A DNA stretch of 64,000 nt from Terebella lapidaria (lineage: Eukaryota; Annelida; Polychaeta; Terebellida; Terebellidae): contig OX424555.1 in assembly GCA_949152475.1 (NCBI GenBank), positions 11,798,868 to 11,862,867 on the forward strand. Reading direction: 5' to 3'. The translations under genes were made by a program, and so were the position numbers. Positions within the stretch are counted from its first letter, which is position 1; each line of letters opens with the position of its first letter. Under the pieces are notes generated by a model. That model was not told where the DNA came from, did not search any database, and saw nothing but the letters and a program-made list of their open reading frames with translations. Shown here one piece after another: positions 1-12,471 of this stretch.

Positions 1-102
1 TGTATCCTTTAAATTGCAAATCATCAGCATGCAATACTGCCAGCAGTTTGCATTTAATTATTACTACAACAATTGTAATTTACATGTGGCATCATGAGCA
101 CA

Positions 103-225
103 TCACTTTCTACACATGTCGCAGATGTGATTTCCAGGAATGCTGTTGGAGCAAGCCTCGTGGAACCATTTGAGGCACGAATAACACTGTCCAGTCTTCG
201 GATGGTAGTTGGATGTACTGCTCAT
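103..225 (-). pseudogene. PHD-like zinc-finger tail, upstream copy (transposase remnant)
   Basis: A 40-codon open frame from ATG at 225 to TGA at 103 encodes a cysteine/histidine-rich peptide with a QCYSC pair, the PHD-like core KWFHEAC and a closing CDMC pair. A second, slightly diverged copy lies at 914-1036, about 811 bp away in the same orientation. PHD-like fingers occur at the C-terminus of some pogo/Tigger-type transposases, and a pogo-like transposase remnant follows on the same strand, so I read this as a duplicated tail of that element. It could instead be a domesticated exon; nothing here shows expression. Confidence 0.5.
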
Positions 226-913
226 TCCAATATATAATGCGCAATAATCTTACCAAAATACCCATAGCTGTGATCAACTCATATGTTGTTATTGTATATT
301 ATTGTTGTATAATGTTAATGTGTATTGTTGTTGTTGTTGTGACGAGACTGCAAACATCTCTAATGTACCTATAGGTCTATCAACTCATTGTTGTATATTA
401 TTTTTGTAATGCCATTGTACATACTCTTGTTGTTGTTGTTGTTGTTATTCTTGGGTCATGCAAACAGTGTCTTCTAATCTACCTACGTCTATGAATTATA
501 CGACCATTATATGCTTGAATGCAAAAAATTATTTCGAATTGAATTTTTGACAGACATAGACAGATACACATTTTCCATTCGTATAGCCCATACCTGAGAT
601 TGCATTCAATTCTGTGATTCTACAAAACCGATTGTACCCGGCATACCTCATGTAGTGCCATGAGCATATGAATTTTCAACAAGCATATAGACATTACAAA
701 GTTTACCTTCGTATACACGTGACTTGGCACTTAATTATATGGTTTAACTTCAACCATTGTATTCCTCAACACAAAATTCCAAGTCAAACATAGATACATA
801 GATTTTTTAGACACATGTATACCTTCGTAAACACTCGATTTTGCATTTAAATATTACAACAACAGCAACAACAACAACAACACTTGTATTCTACAAGTGG
901 CATCATGAGCACA
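226..913. other. AT-rich spacer between the two zinc-finger copies
   Basis: No convincing coding sequence. It holds short TTG/GTT runs (near 318-342 and 429-447) and a complementary CAA run near 860-882. The two opposite-sense runs could pair, but they are simple sequence. Confidence 0.5.
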
Positions 914-2700
914 TCACTTTCTACACATGTCGCAGATGTGATTTCCAGGAATGCTGTTGGAGCAAACGTCGTGACACCATTTGAGGCATGAAGAACACTG
1001 TCCAGTCTCCGGATGGTAGTTGGATGTACTGCTCATTACAATATATACAAAAACCTTCCTCTGCATCTGACTGACTCTGGATGCTGGATACTTTCGTCTT
1101 TTTTTATGCTACTTCCTTTCGCTTCATTTGTTTCCATTTCGTGGAACATTTTGCTCATTCTTGAGTAATCATTGGCGCATACTTCATGTTTCTGTCGTTC
1201 ATTTTCTTCCTTCTCCCTTTGTTTCACCTTTTGCATTTCCATCACTTCACTGGATGTGAGCATGAAGTACTTTGGGGCTTTCGGTTTTTTGCTGCGTACA
1301 TTTCTCGAGTGAGTGGGATACGGTAGAATGTCACTGTCGACATCACCACACAAGGAAGTGGTCCTCATATTCGATCCGCTTGAAGCGGGTGGTGCAACAT
1401 CTAGATTCACAGTGCTGGACCCACATCTGTCGGCATGGGATCAACAGCTGGCTGCGCAGGATCCGCAGCTGGCAGTACGGGATCCCCAGCAGGCAGTGCT
1501 GGATCCACTGTTGGTGACACAGTTTCCACAGCTGGCAGCACAAGATCCACCCACAGAAGTCAGTGCGGGTTTCCTGGCAGGCAGTGCAAGTCGATTGCCA
1601 TGAACCTTTCATCAGTGTCGTTCAACTGGTCTTTTTACCTGTCGCCACTGCCTGTAAGATGAGTCAGTTTGGTGCAAGCCAAGTGTATGACATGATTCAA
1701 AACATGTCTTCACCTCAGCGGACAGTGATGACTCGATGACCACCAAGGCCATTCCAGGTGTTAACTGGTCCTGCACGGTGGCCATGTTTGTGATGATGAT
1801 CACATTGCAGGAACTTGAAAAGAACGCTCTTGCAGTTGGCGTTTGATTGGCGTTGTCCTTGTACACTTGAACTGGTTGAGTCATACAGCATATTCAGCTG
1901 AAATGCCTCATCTGGGAGAGCTGCAGGGTGGAATGAGAATATCCCACAAGCTCTGAACCCGGCTCTGATATTGGCTTCAGTCATGGCCTTACTCCATGCT
2001 TTGGCGAACAGTCCAGTGAAGTTTGATTTGGACATCATAACCCCAGGGTGCTCAGTCATCAGAGTTTGAGCTTTCTGGTTGTAGTATGTTTTTGTGGTCC
2101 GAACGCCGTGCGATCACACGGTCGCAGCCAATGTGACATGTTGGCTGGAAGTTGTATTTGTTAATTAATTTTGTACTGCCAGTTCCAATAGTTCGACAAA
2201 ATTGTGGGAGTCGTGTCCATCAACGATGAGAGTATGGGGCCTTGCACTTCCGATGTTATGGAGAAAGTTCGACTCAAACCACATTTTGGCGATTCTTTGC
2301 CGCTCCCTTGATAACATTTCTCCGACCCAGGCAGCTCTCTTTCAACATGTCGAAAGATACAGCTTCATCTGAAATCAGTCAGCCGCCTGTCACAAGACGG
2401 TCCCTGCCTTCATCAGGGGAGGCGAGAACAGGTAGCAAACAACCAGGGATGGCTCCTTCTGTGGACCACGCTTCCTGACGCCATAAGGCCTGTGTGTTAC
2501 TACTGCACTGTGGTTGCACAAAAGGATGCAGAGGGCAACTGCAAGTGTTACAGAACAGGCCTTCATGGCACAATGCTGTGCAAGTGCAAAGGTGGGTGTC
2601 TGAACAAAGATGAGAACCATTAGGTTCGAGAAGATGAAATGTTTCACATTCTTTTCTTTTACTTGGTCTGAAACAGTAGCTATGATACTTTAGCATGATT
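914..2700 (-). pseudogene. pogo/Tigger-like DDE transposase, degenerate
   Basis: Minus-strand fragments in several frames fit a CENP-B/pogo-type transposase. A block near 2160-2240 reads LIVDGHDSHNFVELLELA, matching the DDE-domain segment around the second aspartate. Next, near 1890-2060, comes HPGVMMSKSNFTGLFAKAWS and a RAGFRACGIFSFHPAALP segment typical of the end of the DDE domain. A charged 125-residue tail occupies 1036-1410, and a PHD-like finger with a WCHDVC core lies at 914-1036. The frame is broken by stops (for example between about 2060 and 2170) and shifts, and no helix-turn-helix N-terminus is recognisable, so the element is inactive. The superfamily call is from motif memory, not a search. 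Confidence 0.6.
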
Positions 2701-5700
2701 AATGCCAAAACACAAAATGTGTTTCATGTTGACTAATTGTCACGGCTGTTTAGAATAGTAACTCACTGTTTTTGTATGACATTTATATATCAAGTGCCAG
2801 TTTGTAGTTCTTACAAAGATGATGATTGTTATTTTCTTCGATGATTGTAAGCAATTTAGTCCTGCGCCTGGTGGCCATCTTGAATTTCCTCTTGAATTTT
2901 TTAATATGGATTTTATTGACAGCATTTTATTACTCTACCATGACACAACAGTTGTAAAAGGTCTGAAACCAGAAGCTATCCTTCTATTACAATTATACAC
3001 ACAAAAGTCACAAAAAAAGTTATGGCCAACATTGGAATTTTTAGCGATTTTGGTGGCCATATTGCATTATCGATGAAGTACTGGTCAAATCTGGATTTTG
3101 ATGACACCATTCGATTCCTCGCCCAAGAAAACCATGGTCTAGAACCAAAAATCATGTCTCTATCACGGATATTAGTGCAGTTATGGACCGCATGTCATCT
3201 CCGGTTGGCGGATATCTTTGATTTATGCAAAATGGCCGACACAGAGGGAGCCCAGCTTGGCTCCCTCAAAAAATCAAAAGGTGATGGTGATATCTACCTC
3301 TGTTCCAAAAATGGTGCTTGTAGCCCAATTTGAACAATTATTTGACTAAGCCCCCTGACTAGTAGATATTGTTTCTTCTGTAGAATATTTTATTATCATA
3401 TCAATACTCATCACGTGTATCAACATACCAATACTCATCACGTGTTGTGTACAGAGGAATGCTGCTTTTGTATAAATAAATACACAAAATAGTGTCTCGG
3501 GAGGCCCGTGTATCTATGGCTCTCTCGTGACTCCGATCCTTCTGAACCCCAGGTGTCGCTCTCAACCTCCCTCGGGGAAATAACGTCAATGGTATGAACA
3601 TCACATCGACACTGGTGCTGTCACGAGTTTCACAACATACAGCTTTCTGATGAATATATGCTTATTTCTTGTGGTACATTTGTTTTACTTTTACTCAATT
3701 ATGCCACAGTATTAATATTTGAGACCTCGTGACAACCTATCGTCCAATGATACAAACATAGACTAAAATGCGTGAACGAAATATGTGGGTCAAGGTTAAT
3801 GCAAATGGGAAAAATGTGGAGAATCCACAATCCCATTGAAGAGGGATCAACATGGGAGGTTTTCTGGCGCTTGTTGGTGTCTGAAGTACTGTGGTGTGCG
3901 AGGCACGTGAAAGAACCGACAACTGACACTGGATTCCAGTCTAAGAGGTTATTGATTTCAGCGAAGACAAAACACTATGCCAATGGATACAGCATGAAAC
4001 TGGAGATATAAATGATTTCATGAGCGAATCCAGTGCACCTGGCCACGAGTTAGAGTATCATTTCATAACCCATGCATGCATAATACATTGCTTAATTCAT
4101 ATAGTATCTGTAAAATCTGGAAATTAATTGGCACACTCGGGCCCAATGAAGAAGTAACATTAACTTAAGGCCTCCTCCAGTAAGACATCAAGCACTTGAA
4201 GGTTGCCATGACAACAACGTCTCAGCGGCCTTGTAATTGTGGATTCAAGAATTGCTCATTCAAATTCGGTATACTTGGAACCGGATAATAATTGGTTACC
4301 CTCAATCAATATTTATGTCACAAAATATCTATTTACTCCTCAAAGTGATACAGTCCCCGTGGTAATATCTAATGCTCGATGATAGCGTCACTCGTCAGCT
4401 AGTGCACCCAACGACTTCCATTAGTGGAAGACATATTCTGAGCACCAGTGAAAGTCTTTCCCAGATCATCTCGATGGAAAGAAAGCCTGTCCATTTCTTG
4501 CTGAAATGAGCTGATTCCCCGGGTATTGACGATGAGAGGAAATTGTGTATCAATGAGGCCTTTGATGTCTACGCCAACTAAAGCGTAGCTCATAGTAACC
4601 GAAACAAAGCCTACGACATAAAGTTCACTTAAAAAACCAATACGGTTAAACTGTGCGTAGAACCCAATGTGTACAACAACCAGACTGGCAACCAGAATTC
4701 AAGAAAACTGACGATATTTGTGATGGACAAACAAGTCACTGACCATTGACTATTGCTTCACGACATTACATTACTCCAGAATTCCATGATCATACGTTCG
4801 AGTAACAATAGAAAAGGAAAGAGTACACGGGTAGGAATACTTGAGTGGGTCCTCTCGAGCTAAAACGAGACCACATGATGGGGCAATCTGTTGGAGAGTT
4901 ACTCAAACAAATCATCAACGTATTGCATGCGGATTTCAGCACTCCCGTAGGAAAGTAGAATTCACGTTATCCATGAATGTGAACTTGATGCAATATGCTT
5001 TATTTTCTTGAGCCAATAATAATAGAATGTCAAAGTAAATAGAGTATAATTGTTACATAATGTTTCATTATATTCCACATTATGAGGTGCAATAATGTTT
5101 TTTATTGTTTCTTTGATAAAACACGACTGTTTACAACCAGCGATCCTCCACATACATAGCAGAAATTGTTGTTGACTGACGAACAACGTCAGTGTACCGG
5201 TAATGTTGCCGAAAATGATTTCAGATTGGAAATACTTGTTTTTGTTCGCCACAGCGAGCAGCACATCGTTTGTAACGAAGTTCCATTGATTTCAGGGCTG
5301 AAAATAATTGCCCAGATTTAATGGATTTATTCTATTTATAGAATTATCACTTTTGTTCACTTCCACATCTGAATGTTATGTGTCAGTGCCCTAATGAAGA
5401 TCATGATGGGTTTTTTTTCAGTTAAATATTAGTTCCTATTGAGGATCACTGGAAATGTGGACATTAGGTAAACGCACCATCCATGTGGGAATCTTGTGGG
5501 AATTCGTCTGGGAATTTTAGATTCGCTTGCGCGTGGTTGAACACTGTGGTTTGCTCATGTCGCCATTGTTACCTTTGTGGGCCAATTTTCAAGAAACATG
5601 CTCCATTTATCTTTATTAATTTTCCCAATGTAGTGTAATTGTATGTAGCAGATATCATTGCAATGAATTGCATATTCAAATAATTTTGCATTCAAAGCAT

Positions 5701-6246
5701 GCTGCATCCGAAGGAAAAGCATCCAAATATTAATATTTGAATAATTTTTACACCCTGTGGACGACCCAGCTAATAGATGCCAGATAAATTGATTTCATTC
5801 ACTGGTGGAAATCAAACCAGCAATGATAAACTCGTTGAGATCCAGAAAACTATCATCCATTATTGTTTTTTGGACGTGTTGTTACCATGGTGACAAACTC
5901 CTCAGTCCTACGAAAAACATCAATCTGCAACCACATCAATATAAAAACATGCGAAAATGAATCCTCAATTAGAAAACCCTCAAAACATTAATCGGATTTT
6001 ATCACAGACAAAAAAAAGAGTCGGAAAATTGTCAGTAGTGCAGTGAAAGAGCCAGCCTGTTCGAGTAAAAAGCATGTAATAGTATACAAATATAGCGGTA
6101 GGAGTGTTGTGGCTGATCTACTAGATAGATTGATAGATGCCACAACTGCTTTTCCCGAGGGTCCAATTGTTTAGTTTATACCTTAACAGTCAATATTTGT
6201 TCTATTATATTTTATTTGCATTCATTTTCATATCATTTCAATGTAT
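2701..6246. other. non-coding spacer
   Basis: I see no gene. Short open frames here lack family motifs and codon bias. 2800-3330 has phrases common in dispersed invertebrate repeats (GGTGGCCATCTTG, GTTATGGCCAA), so it may be an old repeat. The rest is AT-rich unique-looking sequence. Confidence 0.5.
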
Positions 6247-6425
6247 GCACATTTTTTTTCGATTTTCGTGATAGAGGTTTGAATTCAGTAGAAAATTGCC
6301 GTTTGACTCACAGGTGTATGCCAAGTTATCATTATCATTTGGCATCATTTTGCAGATATCATTTGGCATCGCAAAAATATCGGTAAAATACAATGTAAAC
6401 GAGTTGGAAAAATCAGGGTATACAC
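6247..6425. mobile_element. palindromic MITE, one terminus only
   Basis: This stretch matches the right-hand end of the MITE at 63137-63712, including AATTGCCGTTTGACTC, TGCCAAGTTAT and the terminal GTAAACGAGTTGGAAAAATC. It keeps one terminal arm only, so it is a truncated copy. The family has a fuller copy in intron 1 of gene B. Confidence 0.65.
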
Positions 6426-6595
6426 AAAACTTTCTAGCACAAGAACAACTGAGCCATGAATCCTTGATTAATGCCTTGAGTATGTCATATAGATATACGT
6501 GTGTTAACATATATATGTCGCTCAGGGTTAAAAAATGAACCTCTACATATGCTTTCTGAACGTATTTTATGTTTAATTATACATGTAAATTTATC

Positions 6596-7754
6596 TCAAA
6601 TTCAAGGTCATGAGAATATTCAGCATATATCATTTCCTATATGTTCACAATTGATTCCTAAACTGTAAAGTCGATAATAAGCGAGATATTAGCCATTTTG
6701 TCATGTGACCTTGAAAATGAGGTCAAAGGTCAAATTCAAGGTCACAAGAATATTCAGCATATATCATTTCCTATATGTTCACAACTGATTCCTAAGCTGT
6801 AAAGTCGATAATAAGCGAGATATTAGCCATTTTGTCCTGTGACCTTGAAAATGAGGTCAAAAGTCAAATTCAAGGTCACGAGAATATTCAGCATATATCA
6901 TTTCCTATATGTCCACAATTCATTCCTAGTCTCTAATTTCAATATTAAGTGAGATATTAGGCTTAATGTGTCCCATTATAAAGCATAGGAGAATTTAACA
7001 TGGGAAAGTCCCATTTGGGCTGAGTTTGGGCCCAAAATGGTCCACTTCGAGCGATTCAAGGGCAACGAAATTTATACATGTCACAGGGGTACATAGGAGG
7101 AGTGTCATGCATCAATAAGAAAAAAAGTTACTGAACAGATTTTGAGAAAACGACCGTCGAAGTCCAAAATTGGCCATTTTTCGACGAAAACGGCCGCTCT
7201 GACCTTGAAACCAAGGTCAGAGGTCAAATTCAAGGTCACGACAATATTCAGCATATATCATTTCCTATATGTCCACAATTGATTCCTAGTCTCTAATCTC
7301 AATATTAAGTGAGATATTAGGCTTTAATGTGTCCCATTATAAAGCATAGGAGAATTTAACATGGGAAAGTCCCATTCGGGCCGAGTTTGGGCCAAAATGG
7401 CCCACTTCGAGCGATTCAAGCGCAACGAAATTTATAGACATCATAGAAGTACATACGAGGAGTCTTATGTATCAAAAAGAAAAAAAGTTACTGAACAGAT
7501 TTTGAGAAAATGGCCGCCAAAGTCCAAAATCAGGCATTTTTCGTCGAAAACGGCCGCCATTTTGAAAAAAATGCGAAAATCAAAAAACTAAAAAATACCT
7601 CCTTCTTGAATTATTTTTAAGTATTTTTGTGCAAAATTTCAGAAAAATTCGCCCGTAAACAAAAAAGATAAAAATGTGGACGACGACGGACGACGACGGA
7701 CGACGGACGCAACGCCATGCCAATAGGTTATCGGACCATAGGTCCGGTAACCTA
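6596..7754 (+). repeat. GGTCA-rich tandem/dispersed repeat ending in a hairpin
   Basis: A unit of roughly 132-137 bp (ATTCAGCATATATCATTTCC, then GCGAGATATTAGCCATTTTG, then GACCTTGAAAATGAGGTCAA) occurs near 6618, 6752 and 6885, with a longer related block near 7247. A second phrase, TTATAAAGCATAGGAGAATT, recurs at about 6976 and 7336. The block runs into a GACGACGGAC microrepeat (7677-7709) and ends in a 14-bp-arm hairpin with a 3-nt loop at 7724-7754. The hairpin after a GACGG run is likely the terminus of a non-autonomous mobile element. Confidence 0.6.
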
Positions 7755-8280
7755 AAAATGACAGTAATTAACCTGGTGATGTGTAAGCAAAGATCTTAGA
7801 TTCACTAGTAAATTTCTTGGTGAGAACAAAAATGACAGGTGAATAATGTTCAGTGGGAACACAACAGCCAGATCATAAAATCATATAATTTTTATATGCT
7901 TTCCGGCATAAAATAATTTTTATATTGCTTTCCGGCATAAAATATTGGTTTCCCAAAATCAGTAGAAGGCCGTATTCTGATAGCCTATCGGATTTGCAAT
8001 CATAGCGATCTTGCGATCACCTCACCTGTTTGTACCCTACTCGTCTGATGACTAAATACGTTCACAATCGCTGACCATTATCGCTGATCACTATGCTCAG
8101 CCAAAATCATAACGGTCCCGTACATTGTATGACGCAAGGCTATGGCATAACCCACTGAAGAAAACTCCCAGTTGACAAATGCCGCTTTCGGACGCCATAT
8201 AGTAAGATGCCGCATGAGCTAAACTGACAAGGTCGCATTTCGATGAACAAATAGCTCAGAAATATTTGATAACTGCAGAT
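7755..8280. other. 5' flank of gene A
   Basis: Presumed promoter region of the first DHRS11-like gene. It contains two close copies of GCTTTCCGGCATAAAAT (near 7898 and 7928). No TATA box is well placed for the ATG at 8281. Confidence 0.35.
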
Positions 8281-11200
8281 ATGGAGCGCTGGGTTGGGCG
8301 ACCAGTGCTTGTGACAGGTGCATCTGTCGGTATTGGAGCTGCCGTTTGCGAAAAATTGGTCAAACATGGCATGAACGTTATCGGTTGTGCTCGAAATGTC
8401 GACGCCATTGCTGTAAGTATTTAGGCAGTTACATTGTATGGCGTGCGAAGTGTGCCAATACGAAGGCGCGCGATACCATTGTCACTGAGAGGACTGCATC
8501 ATGTAAAACCAAAGAGCTTATATTCACTAAGAGGGCCCACTCCCACGGTGGCTAGGCATTACGCGTTATTCAGGGAGTGCCGCGTAAAATCATGAGTATT
8601 ACGCGTTATTCGTGAGGAAATGGGAGCCTCTGGTTGACCCCTAGCAGGAAACACATACAATTTCGCTAATTTTACCGTTTTGAAATGTCGAATTTGGTTT
8701 TGCACGGAACATCACACATATTCATGATTGTTGTTGAGAGTTTAAATTAAATAAATAAGCCAGTGTAGCGATACCTTCGGCTGCACAATATCTGTCAATT
8801 TTGCTCCGACAGCCGCTCTCCTCGGTTTTGGGGTTGAAAAATGTCATATATCGGCATTATTGTGAATAGAATGAGAGGTCTGTGATATTGATAGTATGGG
8901 CTTCACATGTGCCTGTCTTCAAAATGTTTCACAATGGTCGCAAGCGTCACGAATCTAGGTTGAATGTGTCATTTGTTTATTTGCTATACTTTACGCGATT
9001 TGCGTGAGTGCATTACGCGTATGTGCATGAGTAAATATTATGTTGAGGTTGGGATATTTCTTTTTTAATGCGAATTTTTCTCCAGTTTTCACTGCTCAAT
9101 TGATGGGATAAATTCAAGTTCAAGGGATAATGTTTTCACTTGGCGAGCTTTTGTGCAAAAGACACGAAAAGCTCTTAGTATTGTCAATTTCAGATTTATG
9201 ATGATTGGGAGGAACATCTGGAGGATAATGATAAATGAGATGTATCGTCAGTACTTGGAACATGTGCAGCCTCAAATCATACTTTAAAAATATCTATGTA
9301 TGCATTGCCACCTCTACCATCCCCGACAACGCTCACATGTTTCCTCATGCTGTAACGCGTATGTAGATTTTCTCCCTCAGGCTGATACGCGTAAACCATA
9401 AAAAGCTTCTCATTTCATAAAATACTCCATTAAAACAATTGGTTGCATGGTGTAACAATAAAGAAAGATTTCTGCGGGCATTCTATGATTTACCAACATG
9501 CACTTTGTTGGTTTCAATTGATAGCCGATGATAATTCACAAACGAGTCGCAAGCGTGCGGGTGTTGTCACGAACTGTGTGTCCATTTTCGTAGATATAAC
9601 GATGTATGCAAGTGATTCATAGTATCATACGTGATGTTTGCTCATTGGGATGTTCCGTGGAAACAAAATTTCAGGACGAAAATGAACTTTTTCACGAACT
9701 CACGTCATTTGAAGTGGGGACCTATGTCGTTTCCTGTGCAATTTCCTCACGAATAACGCGTAATACTCACGATTTTACGCGGCACTCCCTGAATAACGCG
9801 TAACGCCTAGCCACCGTGACTCCCATTGCAAGCACTGGTATAAGGTAAAACTCTGGGTATGTGTCTGTCACGAATACAAGTTAGCATATGGACGTAGGCC
9901 TATTAGACAACCTACTCGTAGCGGTAGGCCCTACCACGAGTCCACGATGATCGTTTGCTTTAAAGGTCCGAATGCAGAATGTATCGTGCGAAAGAACAAT
10001 AGGGGCCTATACCATATGCCCATGAATGCATAGTCCTGCTAGAACATGATTCCGCAGTCACGTTGCACATCATGTTATAAAATATAAATCAGATATTTTT
10101 TGTACTTATTGGCTCTATACTCCTAAAGGTGATAAATATATGGTGTATTACACTCGCGTCTAAAAATGCACAGCTTAATGTCATAATATGGCATTATTTT
10201 CACGCATGTGCAGGCCCTATCTGACCGTCTGAAGGGCGAGAAAGGGCGACTGTTGGCCGTCAGGTGTGACGTCACTAAAGAGCAGGACATTCTGGCGGCG
10301 TTCCAGAAGGCCAAGGAGGAGTTCGGCGGAGTGGACGTGTGTATCAACAACGCCGGACTCGCTCATAACGCTCCCCTGCTGTCCGGGACAGTGGAGCAAT
10401 GGCGGGACATGGTCCAGGTATACGCGCAATTGTCTCCAGACGTGTTCATAAACATCTAAATAGTATGTAAATCTAGTGGGTGATTTATTTGACGGGATGA
10501 AAATATCGTTAGTTAGAATTTGGATAAAAATTTAACATTGGTGGCTGCAGGTGAATGTTCTAGGAGTAGCCATCTGCACGAGAGAAGCATACAAATCCAT
10601 GAAAGATCGAAACGTGGATGACGGTCATATCATCAATGTCAACAGGTGAGCTAGGCTTCCCCCAACGAGCATTCCACTTGATACATGAATATCTGTTGTA
10701 GCGATCTTTCAAGTACATGTAGTAGTTGGTCTGATGACCATGTGGCTTTAACTACAGCATGTCAGGTCACAGACTAACTGGGAGCAGTACCGTGAACTTT
10801 TACTCGGCCACGAAGTATGCGCTGACGGCAATGACTGAGGGAGTACGGTCTGAACTCAGGAGCCTGAAGTCCAACATCAGAGTGTCCGTGAGTGTCGGTC
10901 TCCGGTCAAACGACTGCACATGAACACACATACACATGCAAGGGTTGTGTTTCAATAATGAAAGAGCAGAAGTACGATATTCCAACAAAATAGCCTACTC
11001 GTTTTCCATGTCATGTAGTCACTCCTGAGCTGTAACTATCGAAATCTTAGTCTTTGCTAACATGAAGCTGTAAATCACAAGCCTCTGGCCTCCCACAATA
11101 CTCGCGAGTGCACATGGTGGTTGCCCACGTTGTAAAAAAAAGTTGAATTATTATTATGCGCAGCAAATCAGCCCAGGTCTGGTGGCGACCGAGTTCCGTG

Positions 11201-11676
11201 AACGAATGCTGCAGGTGTCACGTGAAGACAGCCAGGAGTACTTCGCCAAAACTCCGGTATTTTCTTTCGTTAGGTCAAATATTATTGATAACAGGAAAGT
11301 TTTTTTGTTCTGTAGGCCTATACAGTACTTGCTATTTCTCTATAGATACTGTATGTATTTCTGATGTTATCATTGTCCTCCGTCTCTATGTAGGCTTTGA
11401 CGGCTGAGGAAGTTGCGGATGGTATCATTTACCAGTTATCAGCGCCCCCTGGCGTACAGGTAAAGAACCACAGCCCCGCGTGCATATACCTGGTCGTAGT
11501 ACCACATGTATTTGTCTTGGTGTAATCATGGTGGGAATGGCATGTTGCATACATGTACAAATTAGTTGATACTATTATCAAAGACAATCTTTTTTAGGCT
11601 ACTAGTATTATACATGTACACCACTCTGTCGCAGGTTCATGACGTGTTGATGAGGCCGACCACGCAAGTTCTCTGA
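8281..11676 (+). CDS. DHRS11: DHRS11-like short-chain dehydrogenase/reductase (gene A)
   Basis: Seven exons: 8281-8412, 10214-10417, 10551-10645, 10758-10887, 11164-11256, 11394-11459 and 11635-11676. All have GT-AG borders and consistent phase, giving about 253 residues (human DHRS11 is 260). Visible motifs are the Rossmann TGASVGIG at residues 12-19, GCAR after the second strand (an Arg that favours NADPH), CDVT, INNAGLA (NNAG at 89-92), the SMSGH serine region, and catalytic YSATK (Tyr159, Lys163), followed by ISPGLVAT. The family reduces carbonyls, including steroids and dicarbonyls, with NAD(P)H; substrate here is unknown. The start matches the MERW start of the family and of gene B. A likely polyadenylation signal lies at 11890. 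Exon order, exon sizes and phases are identical to gene B, so the two are tandem duplicates. Exact orthology to vertebrate DHRS11 is not proven. Confidence 0.93.
8544..9818. mobile_element. DNA element with 78-bp TIRs and 5-bp TSD (Transib-like termini)
   Basis: Inverted copies at 8544-8621 and 9741-9818 match at 76 of 78 positions. Both ends begin CACGGTGGCTAGGC. The element is flanked by ACTCC at 8539-8543 and 9819-9823, a candidate 5-bp target duplication. Each terminus carries two TTACGCGTTATTC motifs, and ACGCGT recurs inside. No transposase frame is visible, so the copy is non-autonomous. CAC-starting termini plus a 5-bp duplication are hallmarks of Transib and the related ProtoRAG elements, but the superfamily call rests on those two features only. 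It sits in intron 1 of gene A. Confidence 0.85.
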
Positions 11677-11889
11677 CATGTACCGCGATAGATCCGTGTC
11701 TGCAATAGATGTTATCAAGTATTATTCGAGCCACACAAAACGATGAAACACGAACACAGCCAGCGACTTGCTACCAAATCGAATTTGTCGTGACTTACGA
11801 CATATGAATTGACTATTATTAGTATCTCGATCGTTTCTTTCTCCCGTTTCTAGCCCCCAGGGCCATCATGTTCTGTAAATCTGACTCTA

Positions 11890-11895
11890 AATAAA
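11890..11895 (+). promoter_or_regulatory. polyadenylation signal of gene A
   Basis: AATAAA about 214 bp after the stop codon of gene A, in a T-rich context. Confidence 0.6.
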
Positions 11896-12471
11896 ATTTT
11901 ATTTCATTCTATTTTATTTACAATCATTAGGACATTACATTAGGAATGAACAAGAAAACACAAACACTAACATTCACACAAAGTATATCGTATATCTTTT
12001 GGCCAAGTTGAAACGGGCCTAATTTGACGTTATCGCTCACACTCTTCACCACATGAACATGAAAATTTGTGTAAATTGGTCTTTGGAATTGCCGAATTAG
12101 AGACAAATTCTTGAAGATACATATATGGCTCCGATTTTCAACATGAGCTAGAGAAAGTTATACTCTGTTGCCTCTCATACCGAAACAGAGTAGTTTTTCC
12201 CATACCTTAACCTTTGATCTACATTTCTATTAGTAAACTCGGATCATTACATGGTTTTAAAAAATTGTTGAAATTTTCAAAAGCCGAATAGTAGACAGTC
12301 TACGATTCTTGCCTGTACTAAGTATTCGTTTAAAGGTACAGAACATGCATAAATTCCGAACGCATGTAGGACCCATGCAGCAGACGGTCACCCATACACA
12401 TAAATGCACAATTGTCCGCATTTGTGACAATCCGTCGTTTCTGTTATATATTATATATTGAGTGTACAGTC
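11896..12471. other. intergenic region between genes A and B
   Basis: Presumed promoter of gene B. An AT-rich TATATATTATATAT run lies about 25 bp before the ATG, and GTGTACAG directly before the ATG could be a 3' splice site of a 5'-UTR intron. No other feature seen. Confidence 0.4.

Noticed and set aside
2819..3333. Two overlapping plus-strand open frames of 85 and 103 codons
   Set aside because: AT-rich, no motif, and phrases typical of dispersed repeats. Most likely chance.
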